A stretch of DNA of 41,533 nucleotides from an uncultured Alphaproteobacteria bacterium (GTDB lineage Bacteria; Pseudomonadota; Alphaproteobacteria; Rhodobacterales; Rhodobacteraceae), in the NCBI GenBank assembly GCA_902586855.1, contig CACIIZ010000007.1, forward strand, positions 1 through 41,533. Reading direction: 5' to 3'. The notes beneath the pieces were generated by a model. It searched no databases. It worked only from the letters and a program-made list of their open reading frames with translations, and was not told where the DNA came from. Shown here piece by piece: positions 35,206 to 41,533 of the stretch; the stretch's first letter is position 1, and every line of letters begins with the position of its first letter. Both the position numbers and the translations under genes were made by a program.

Positions 35206-35946
35206 ATGGAAGAAAAACTAAATAGCAGTATTAAGAATACTTGGAAGGCCAAAGTAATCACTATTTTTCCCGAAATGTTTCCGGGAACCTTGGCTCATTC
35301 ATTAGCTGGCAAAGCATTAAAAAAAGGACTTTGGTCTCTTGACATTATTAATCTGAGGGATTTTTCGTCGGATGAGCGCAAAACTGTTGATGGTTCCCCA
35401 GCGGGAGGTGGTGCTGGATTAGTGTTAAGAGCAGACGTTATTGACAAAGCCGTTATGTCCCATAAAAGGACAACCGATAATGATCGAAAAGACTGGCCAG
35501 TAGTAGCCCTATCACCTAGAGGTCAGTCTTTTAATCAAAAAATGGCAGCAAGTTTTTCAAGATGTAAGGGTTTGACACTCATTTGTGGTCGCTATGAAGG
35601 ATTCGATGAGCGAGTATTGAATTTCCACAAAATACCTGAAATTTCAATTGGTGATTATATAATTTCAGGAGGAGAAATTGCAGCTCAGGTCTTGATTGAT
35701 TCGACAGTAAGGCTTATACCGCAAGTAATAGGGAATCAAAATTCATTATCAGAGGAAAGTTTTACGACAGATTTATTAGAATATCCGCACTATACTAGCC
35801 CTCGAATGTGGAGGAACATGCCTATACCAGAGGAATTACTTTCTGGTCACCATGAAAAAATAAAGCAATGGCGAGTACAGAAATCTGAGGAGATCACAAG
35901 GGATAGGAGACCAGATCTCTGGGATAAATATCAAAAAACGAAGTAA
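35206..35946 (+). CDS. trmD: tRNA (guanine-37 N1)-methyltransferase TrmD
   Basis: TrmD methylates G37 next to the anticodon to prevent frameshifting, using AdoMet in a trefoil-knot fold. The 246-residue protein shows [13 protein letters not shown] and [20 protein letters not shown]. The knot motifs [11 protein letters not shown] and [20 protein letters not shown] are present, and PHYTSPRMW follows. The N-terminus is about 10 residues longer than usual ([13 protein letters not shown]). It is 35 bases after rimM and 17 bases before the rplS start. Confidence 0.97.
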   Translation: MEEKLNSSIKNTWKAKVITIFPEMFPGTLAHSLAGKALKKGLWSLDIINLRDFSSDERKTVDGSPAGGGAGLVLRADVIDKAVMSHKRTTDNDRKDWPVVALSPRGQSFNQKMAASFSRCKGLTLICGRYEGFDERVLNFHKIPEISIGDYIISGGEIAAQVLIDSTVRLIPQVIGNQNSLSEESFTTDLLEYPHYTSPRMWRNMPIPEELLSGHHEKIKQWRVQKSEEITRDRRPDLWDKYQKTK

Positions 35947-35963
35947 TTCGTATGGAGAAAGTA

Positions 35964-36344
35964 ATGAATATAATAGAACAGTTAAACGATGAGCAAATTA
36001 CAGAACTTGGAAAAAACATACCCGATTTCTCGTCAGGCGATACATTAAGGGTCGGCTATAAGGTAAGCGAGGGAACCAGAAGTCGAGTACAAAATTATGA
36101 GGGTGTAGTGATTTCAAGAAAAGGAGGCAATGGGATTGCGGCTTCTTTCACAGTCCGAAAAATCTCCTTCGGTGAAGGGGTTGAAAGAATATTTCCACTT
36201 CACTCACCTAATATTGAGAAAATAACAGTAATACGAAGAGGGAAAGTGCGTAGAGCGAAGCTTTACTACTTAAGAGATCGAAGTGGTAAATCAGCCCGCA
36301 TAGCTGAGAAAAGTAATTATAAACCTTTGGATATAAAAAAGTAA
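35964..36344 (+). CDS. rplS: 50S ribosomal protein L19
   Basis: L19 lies at the 30S-50S interface. The 126-residue protein has [33 protein letters not shown] and [38 protein letters not shown], both standard. I chose the ATG at 35964 ([12 protein letters not shown]) because GGAG lies 6 bases upstream and homologues begin there. An ATG at 35952 would add MEKV and lie over that site. Confidence 0.97.
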   Translation: MNIIEQLNDEQITELGKNIPDFSSGDTLRVGYKVSEGTRSRVQNYEGVVISRKGGNGIAASFTVRKISFGEGVERIFPLHSPNIEKITVIRRGKVRRAKLYYLRDRSGKSARIAEKSNYKPLDIKK

Positions 36345-36359
36345 CTTAGAGGAACTGTC

Positions 36360-36581
36360 ATGAGGAAAGAAATCCATCCGGACTATCACTTTATTGAAAT
36401 TAAAATGACAAACGGAGAAACCTACAAAACACGGTCAACCTTTGGTAAGGATGGGGACACAATAAATCTGGACATTGATCCACTATCGCATCCAGCTTGG
36501 ACTGGTGGAAAACAAAAATTACTTGATACAGGAGGAAGGGTATCAAAGTTCAAGAAAAAATATGAAGGTTTGGGTTTTTAG
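36360..36581 (+). CDS. rpmE: 50S ribosomal protein L31 (Cys-less form)
   Basis: L31 bridges the subunits. The 73-residue protein begins [19 protein letters not shown] and contains [27 protein letters not shown]. It has no cysteine, so it is the zinc-independent form normal in many alphaproteobacteria. It is 15 bases after rplS and is the last gene of the cluster. Confidence 0.96.
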   Translation: MRKEIHPDYHFIEIKMTNGETYKTRSTFGKDGDTINLDIDPLSHPAWTGGKQKLLDTGGRVSKFKKKYEGLGF

Positions 36582-36620
36582 GACTTCTGTATTCTAATCA
36601 GATGTATATTAATATTTGGT

Positions 36621-36641
36621 AAAATCGAAACTTGATTTTTT
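36621..36641 (+). terminator. Weak terminator-like hairpin after rpmE
   Basis: AAAATC (36621-36626) pairs with GATTTT (36634-36639) around a 7-base loop, and the stem runs into a T-tract ending at 36640. GC content in the stem is low, so strength is doubtful. It lies between the convergent rpmE and D,D-carboxypeptidase genes, where a terminator is expected. Confidence 0.35.
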
Positions 36642-36663
36642 GTTCCTCATTATTGAAAAAATC

Positions 36664-38112
36664 TCATTCTCTGACATCACACAATTCACCCGTAGCTATT
36701 ATTTTTGCGCAAGCTCGTGAAGCATCAGGAAATGAAAGTGGGGATATCTTGATCCTAAAGCCTGCCTTATTTCTGAAGATTTCTCTAGATATATCTGCCG
36801 TAACATTTTCTAATAAGCTAGAATCACTCAATAAAATTGTTGGCAGATCTTTCTCAGCATTGTATCTGTTATAATAGAATCCGACGAGTATTTCCATTTT
36901 AGGCTTATTTTTCATTAACTTACTTTCTCCATTTTCTGTAACCAAATCACCAGTTTTTTGATCCTCCTGTAGGGTTTTGGGACGAGAGGGTGGAACATCT
37001 ATATTTCTACCATTCATTATTGAGAAAGACTCTTCAGAACTAATGTTTTCTTGCCTTGGTTCTTTGAGTAATGAACTTTCTACTTCTTTAAGAAGTTCCT
37101 CAATTTTATCTAATTCAACACTTTGATCAGCGTGACTGTAGGAAGAGAAAGATTTGGGTCGACTCAACGGAATCTCGCTAAAGTATAGCAAACTATTTTT
37201 ACCAATCTGGTTGATCATATCAGATCTTAGATTAATTTGAAACAGAGGCACAAATTTTGAGACCTTGGGTGCTCTGGCAAAACCCAAATCAAGAAGCTCC
37301 GCCATTCTTTTGGCTCTCAGCACAGCAGATCCTGAACCAAAAATCACTCCAATTATTCTCACGCCTCTTCGGGTCGCAGACGCTGCCAAATTGTATCCAG
37401 CCGCAGAAGTAAAACCTGTCTTTATTCCATCAGAACCCGGGTATGCTCCTAAAAATCTCCTATTAGTATTGTATAAATTTTTACCCAGAACCTGAACAGA
37501 ATTTCTTCCAAAGATGTTATAATATTCGGGAAAATCAAAAATAAGTCTCCTAGCCAGGATGGCCATATCCCTTGGGGTTGAAAGATGAGCAGAAGCAGTC
37601 AAGCCGTGCGCATTCTTGAATACGGTCTTTGACATACCCATCTCTCTAGCTGCAAGTGTCATGTAGTCAGCAAACTTCGCCTCAGATCCTGAGATATGCT
37701 CGGCCAGAGCTGTGGCGGCATCATTCGCAGAGCGAATAGCTGCCCCCCTTATAAGAGTTCTCACAGAAACCCTTTGACCAGCGGAAAGCCATAGCTTTGA
37801 AGACGGTTCTCTAGCAGCATTAGCACTAATTGTAACTAACTGGTCTAATCCTATTCTATTTTTTTTTAACTCATTGAAAGTCAAGTAGAGCGTCATCATT
37901 TTTGTAAGAGATGCTGGATTTAATTTCGTTTTAAAATTCTTACCATATAAAAATTTTCCAGTTCTAGCATCCATAACATAGTGAGCAAATTCATATGCAA
38001 AAACCTCTTTGGGTATGTGCAAGCTCAAGTTAATCATAAGGATTACAAAAATTATCCTGAGAATTCTTACCAAATTGGTGCCACAATGGACAAAATAAAT
38101 ATTAACAGACAT
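36664..38112 (-). CDS. D-alanyl-D-alanine carboxypeptidase with SPOR-like C-terminus
   Basis: This is a penicillin-binding protein of the DacA/DacC family that trims the terminal D-Ala from peptidoglycan peptides. A hydrophobic segment RIIFVILMINLSL ends near a VFA|YE cleavage site. The three active-site motifs are SLTK (Ser 68, Lys 71 from this start), SAN in RSANDAATALAEHI and KTG in GIKTGFTSAAGYN. The last roughly 80 residues (VGFYYNRYNAEKDL ... SRACAKIIATGELCDV) look like a peptidoglycan-binding SPOR domain. The start is uncertain: a TTG at 38136 and an internal TTG just before the hydrophobic segment are alternatives. The region from 38137 to 38335 holds no gene that I can see. Confidence 0.92.
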   Translation of the reverse strand: MSVNIYFVHCGTNLVRILRIIFVILMINLSLHIPKEVFAYEFAHYVMDARTGKFLYGKNFKTKLNPASLTKMMTLYLTFNELKKNRIGLDQLVTISANAAREPSSKLWLSAGQRVSVRTLIRGAAIRSANDAATALAEHISGSEAKFADYMTLAAREMGMSKTVFKNAHGLTASAHLSTPRDMAILARRLIFDFPEYYNIFGRNSVQVLGKNLYNTNRRFLGAYPGSDGIKTGFTSAAGYNLAASATRRGVRIIGVIFGSGSAVLRAKRMAELLDLGFARAPKVSKFVPLFQINLRSDMINQIGKNSLLYFSEIPLSRPKSFSSYSHADQSVELDKIEELLKEVESSLLKEPRQENISSEESFSIMNGRNIDVPPSRPKTLQEDQKTGDLVTENGESKLMKNKPKMEILVGFYYNRYNAEKDLPTILLSDSSLLENVTADISREIFRNKAGFRIKISPLSFPDASRACAKIIATGELCDVRE

Positions 38113-38335
38113 ATTGAAACAGTAAGGTTTTACCAATATTCATCATTTGATTTTGGATTAATTTAGGTATATATTATCAACTCAATTCAATCAAATGACT
38201 ATTTGAATTCAAAGCAAAAATTAAACATAATTTCGCGCAAGATAGATAGTACATGTTGTAAACTATGACAAAGTAAATAAAAGAATTATGAAAAATTCAT
38301 TGACTTCTCAAAGTTCAGACTAATAGTGCAATTCG

Positions 38336-38653
38336 ATGACGAGAAAACAAAATATGGAAAATGAAGGCTTGGTTTTAACTCAAGTAAAACCAAAAACCAA
38401 AAAGCCGTCAATGTATAAAGTCCTTCTACTAAATGATGACTTCACTCCTATGGAATTTGTGGTCCTTATATTAGAGAGGTTTTTTAATTCAGACCACCAG
38501 CAAGCAGTTTCAATCATGTTAACCATCCATCAGAAAGGTCTAGCTGTGGTTGGAGTTTATCCCCATGAAATTGCTGAAACAAAGGTAACTCAGGTCATGG
38601 ATTTTTCAAGGAAAAATCAACATCCCCTTCAGTGCACAATGGAAAAGGAATAA
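38336..38653 (+). CDS. clpS: ATP-dependent Clp protease adapter ClpS
   Basis: ClpS delivers N-degron proteins to ClpAP. The 105-residue protein matches the family from [28 protein letters not shown] through [20 protein letters not shown]. These include the Asn-Asp pair and hydrophobic pocket residues that bind the N-end residue. clpA, which often follows, is absent here. An RsmC-like gene starts two bases after its stop. Confidence 0.95.
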   Translation: MTRKQNMENEGLVLTQVKPKTKKPSMYKVLLLNDDFTPMEFVVLILERFFNSDHQQAVSIMLTIHQKGLAVVGVYPHEIAETKVTQVMDFSRKNQHPLQCTMEKE

Positions 38654-38654
38654 A

Positions 38655-39704
38655 TTGGACTATCTATTAGGTGCTAATAGATTAATGCACGCTCGAAAGA
38701 ATGGATTCTTTTCAAATTTCTCAGAAAAAATATTGGTTATTGGATGTCCAGAACCTGAAGTTCTGAGCACTCTAGGCTTTAAAGACATAGTAGTATGTCA
38801 TCCAGAAAAATCAGTTAACAAAAGAGCCCAAGAAATAAAATTTCAAACACTTTTGGACAAGGATGGGATTAGAAAATTCAATTTTGCAAAGTCAATTGAA
38901 ACAACTTTCGTCTGGGTAACAAAAAGCCGCAGAGAGACCATGTTTAATATTGCTCTTGCCTTTCTAGCTACAAAAAAAAAAGGTAGCATTATAGTAAATG
39001 GAGAAAAAAGAGATGGTGTCGAATACGCCATTAAAGAACTTCAGAAAATTGTAACCCCCATCGCTATCATGTCAAAGTCCCATGGGAAAATAGGGATATT
39101 TCAAAGACCTCTAATGCTACCGAGAATCTTACATACATGGAAGGTAAATGGAAAATCAAAAAAAATTTCTCCAAGATATTTCAGTGCGGCTGGCGTATTC
39201 TCAGAGACAACCATTGATGAAGGTTCCCGACTGCTAGTAGAACAGTTTTCAGGATTCTTAAATGGTAATGTTATAGATCTCGGAACTGGATGGGGCTATT
39301 TATCTGCTGAAGCAATAAGGGGTAACCCAAAAATAGATTTCATTACTCTAATTGACTCTAATTTATCAGCCCTAAAATCAGCTAAACTAAATATTAGTAG
39401 TAAAAAAGCCAATTTCTTATGGCTAGATTTACAATATGAAAAATTAAAGCTCAGGAACTTTGATCATGTGATAATGAATGCTCCATTCCATGTGGGAAGA
39501 GAGGTAAATCATAATTTGTGGGTTACATTTCTGGTTACTGCCAAAAATGCTCTATCTAAAGAGGGAACCCTTTGGATGGTTTTTAATAGAGAATTACCTT
39601 ATAAGAAACATTTGCCTGCCCTATTCCCAACTTATGAGTTCCTAAAACAAACAAAAAATTATAGTGTAATAAGAGCAAAAAGAACTTCGTTCAATCAGAG
39701 CTAA
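38655..39704 (+). CDS. RsmC/RsmD-like class I methyltransferase
   Basis: This 349-residue protein has two tandem methyltransferase-like halves, the layout of RsmC, which methylates G1207 of 16S rRNA. The C-terminal half has motif I NVIDLGTGWGYLSAEA and the catalytic motif IV written NAPFH at residues 275-279 instead of the usual NPPFH. The N-terminal half lacks both motifs and is probably non-catalytic, as in E. coli RsmC. The start is TTG two bases after clpS. Substrate is inferred from family only. Confidence 0.8.
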   Translation: MDYLLGANRLMHARKNGFFSNFSEKILVIGCPEPEVLSTLGFKDIVVCHPEKSVNKRAQEIKFQTLLDKDGIRKFNFAKSIETTFVWVTKSRRETMFNIALAFLATKKKGSIIVNGEKRDGVEYAIKELQKIVTPIAIMSKSHGKIGIFQRPLMLPRILHTWKVNGKSKKISPRYFSAAGVFSETTIDEGSRLLVEQFSGFLNGNVIDLGTGWGYLSAEAIRGNPKIDFITLIDSNLSALKSAKLNISSKKANFLWLDLQYEKLKLRNFDHVIMNAPFHVGREVNHNLWVTFLVTAKNALSKEGTLWMVFNRELPYKKHLPALFPTYEFLKQTKNYSVIRAKRTSFNQS

Positions 39705-39735
39705 AACATTTCATTCTCGTAGTAAGGATATATTG

Positions 39736-40542
39736 ATGACACAAAAGTTAGCAGGTAAAACGGCTATAATAACTGGGGCTTCTAATGGCATAGGACTTTC
39801 AATCGCTAAATTATTTTGTGAAGAAGGAGCAAATGTTGTTTTAGCAGATAGTGATGAGAAAACCTTGGAAGAAGAGGGGAATGTTCTAAAAAAAAAGGGA
39901 CATAATGTTTTAACTTTCTATGGGGATCTAACAAAGAAATTGACTTTAACAAACTTGATTGCAGCAACAATCGATGAATTTGATTCCATTGATGTTTTAG
40001 TTAATGCACTCAGGCAAATCGATCTATCAGAGCCTATCAATCCAGAAAAGGATAACTTTCAAAAATTGTTTGACTTAAATTTTATGGTCACCTTGCGTTT
40101 AAGTCAGATAGCCGCTAGGAAAATGATTATTCAAAGTCCTGATCGAGAGAAAGACCAGACCATTGGATGTATAGTCAATTTAAGCTCAATAGCTGATAGG
40201 ATGATATTACCCGAAAGCTTTTCTTACTCCATTTGTTCAGCTGCGGTTAACCAGCTTACAAGATCAATGGGTGTTGCACTCGCAGGTAATGGTATCCGAG
40301 TTAATGCTGTAGCAATGGGAAGTATAATAAGCACTAGCTTAAGAGAAATGATTAGGGAAGATCTAGACCTACATGAACAAGTCAAATCAGCTACACCTTT
40401 AGGTCGTATAGGCGATTCGGATGAGGCAGCCTCTGCTGTTCTTTTTCTATCATCTAATGAATCAAGATTCATAACAGGCCAAATAATTACCATAGATGGT
40501 GGCCGAACTCTCACAGAAAATATAAATGTACCTGCTTACTAA
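39736..40542 (+). CDS. Divergent SDR-family protein lacking catalytic Lys
   Basis: This 268-residue Rossmann protein belongs to the short-chain dehydrogenase/reductase family. The nucleotide loop TGASNGIG is intact and the C-terminal FITGQIITIDGGRT is typical. However, the usual NNAG reads NALR at residues 90-93. The active-site YxxxK reads Y164-S-I-C-S168, so Ser replaces the lysine while the catalytic-Ser strand NLSSI is kept. The enzyme may be inactive, cofactor-binding only, or have a shifted mechanism. I chose the ATG at 39736, with AAGGA 7 bases upstream. It stands 31 bases after the RsmC-like gene. Confidence 0.88.
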   Translation: MTQKLAGKTAIITGASNGIGLSIAKLFCEEGANVVLADSDEKTLEEEGNVLKKKGHNVLTFYGDLTKKLTLTNLIAATIDEFDSIDVLVNALRQIDLSEPINPEKDNFQKLFDLNFMVTLRLSQIAARKMIIQSPDREKDQTIGCIVNLSSIADRMILPESFSYSICSAAVNQLTRSMGVALAGNGIRVNAVAMGSIISTSLREMIREDLDLHEQVKSATPLGRIGDSDEAASAVLFLSSNESRFITGQIITIDGGRTLTENINVPAY

Positions 40543-40590
40543 AACTCCCTACAATTTTGATACCACTCTAACTTGCTTAGGGCATTTTCC

Positions 40591-41322
40591 TCACTCTAGA
40601 TTAGAGTCTTTTTTAAAAATCTTTTCAGCTTCAAGAAAATTGGTCTCCTTATCATTTTCCTTTTTCCCTATTTCTTTTGGACTTTCACCTGGAGGCAAAA
40701 CTGTTTCTGATTCCAAAATCGTAAGTTTCTCATTTCCAGAATTTCTTAAGGGAAAAAGCTTGTTTTCGGTCCTTTTGCTATCATAACCAGCCGTCTTTTT
40801 TGTTATCTTGGTGTTTTTTTCCACGGCAGCGTCTAGCTCAAATTGCTTACACAAACCTAGAACTACGGGATCCGTAGGTACGATATTTGTTATATTCCAG
40901 TGCGTTCGACCTCTTACTGCTTCGATGGTTGGTTTCGTAGTCCCAACCAATTTTATTATCTGAGAGGCAGTAAGTTCGGGATGAAATTTGACCAACCAAG
41001 CTATAGCAGCTGGTTTGTCTTGCCTTTTTGACAGTGGCGTATATCTCGGTCCACGTCTTTTTTCTTCTCCCAGTGCAGCTGGATTTACTGCGAGCGTCAA
41101 AAAAGCACCCGGATCCTCTTCGCATCTCTTTATCTCTTCTAAAGTTAGCTGATTACTACTGACTGGATCCATGCCACGTATTCCGTTCGCCACCTCCCCA
41201 TCCGCAATGCCACTCACTTCTAGTTCGTGCAAACCACAGAAATCGGATATTTGATTAAACGTAAGAGCAGTATTTTCAACCAACCAAACCGCAGTTGCTT
41301 TTCTCATTAATGGTAATGCCAT
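40591..41322 (-). CDS. trcR: Cell cycle transcriptional regulator TrcR (DUF1013)
   Basis: The 243-residue protein matches DUF1013/TrcR, an alphaproteobacterial transcription regulator linked to cell-cycle control. It starts MALPLMRKATAVWLVENTALTFNQISDFCGLH and has a second helix-turn-helix-like segment, PAAIAWLVKFHPELTASQIIKLVGTTKPTIEAVR. A low-complexity charged C-terminus follows. AGAGGA precedes the ATG. The 211 bases to the right edge hold no gene; a CAGC/GCTG inverted repeat near 41354-41368 lies in its likely promoter region. Confidence 0.92.
   Translation of the reverse strand: MALPLMRKATAVWLVENTALTFNQISDFCGLHELEVSGIADGEVANGIRGMDPVSSNQLTLEEIKRCEEDPGAFLTLAVNPAALGEEKRRGPRYTPLSKRQDKPAAIAWLVKFHPELTASQIIKLVGTTKPTIEAVRGRTHWNITNIVPTDPVVLGLCKQFELDAAVEKNTKITKKTAGYDSKRTENKLFPLRNSGNEKLTILESETVLPPGESPKEIGKKENDKETNFLEAEKIFKKDSNLE
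40593..40614 (+). terminator. Terminator-like hairpin after the SDR gene
   Basis: ACTCTA (40593-40598) pairs with TAGAGT (40602-40607) around a 3-base loop and is followed by C and six T residues. It is oriented to stop transcription of the clpS-rsmC-SDR unit and lies over the last codons of trcR on the other strand. The stem has only two GC pairs. Confidence 0.45.
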
Positions 41323-41533
41323 TTATTCCTCTTTCATATTCATAAGCCATTTTCAGCTTATTATGCTGTACTCTAGAAAAATTTTTAATCGATAAAAATT
41401 TCCGCATGGTAGAGTTCTCTCATAGCTCAAGGAGAAAGAAAGTTCCAGTCAAATCCGAGCAAAACAGACCCAAAGCTAATTTTCTAATACCTTAAACCAC
41501 CAATTTTTAAAAAGAAAATTTCCTATCTCTATT

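Noticed and set aside
38137-38335. Promoter TTGACT at 38300 for clpS
   Set aside because: The only -10 candidates at suitable spacing are poor, and transcription would begin almost at the start codon. Not convincing enough to annotate.
1-41533. Mobile elements, prophage, CRISPR arrays, toxin-antitoxin or defence genes
   Set aside because: No transposase, integrase, phage structural gene, regular spaced repeats or defence domains were seen. Gene order is that of conserved chromosomal blocks.

Overview
The window reads as housekeeping chromosome from an AT-rich alphaproteobacterium. The evidence is: GcrA and TrcR (DUF1013) cell-cycle regulators; the tRNA-Trp/secE/nusG block; lysC-ptsP; tldD divergent from a cta (cytochrome aa3 oxidase) operon; the ffh/chorismate mutase/rpsP/rimM/trmD/rplS/rpmE string; and DUF1178, DUF2177, ClpS and a Cys-less L31. 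Low GC, short spacers and 1-20 bp overlaps suggest a streamlined, possibly marine lineage. The species is not recognisable from sequence alone. I see no prophage, insertion sequence, CRISPR array or toxin-antitoxin pair.

Layout. 1-1011 (minus): tRNA-Trp, secE, nusG. 1287-3416: metG and a convergent DUF2177 membrane protein. 3417-4003: no gene, but a long structured-RNA candidate at about 3712-3911 with 6S-like architecture, followed by tRNA-Leu(UAA). 4117-6294: two divergent units that look like one corrinoid/folate methyl-transfer module (a free-standing MetH activation-domain-like protein, a small PF13769-type protein, and a MetF-like reductase). 6345-8416 (minus): argD-argF. 8729-13407 (plus): gcrA, DUF1178, lysC, ptsP. 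13410-16061: a GNAT, an FMN flavoprotein and a GlcD-type FAD oxidoreductase. 16077-23538 (minus): ctaC, ctaB, coxF-like, ctaG, ctaE, surf1, thrC, an M16 peptidase and a RimJ-type GNAT, with no subunit I gene. 23716-29808 (plus): tldD, topA, rnr. 29846-31919 (minus): zapE, trhO. 32106-36581 (plus): the ffh-to-rpmE translation cluster. 36664-41322: a D,D-carboxypeptidase with a SPOR-like tail (minus), clpS, an RsmC-like methyltransferase, a divergent SDR (plus) and trcR (minus).

How it fits together. Most genes serve core translation, protein export, respiration and amino-acid synthesis (Arg, Asp family, Thr, aromatic). The parts most worth checking are the 6S-like RNA, the corrinoid/folate module with its divergent promoters, the SDR lacking the catalytic Lys and the NNAG motif, the very long acidic tail on ribosomal protein S16, and substitutions in normally fixed motifs of ArgF and the RsmC-like enzyme. 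I found nothing that I can claim as a wholly new system.
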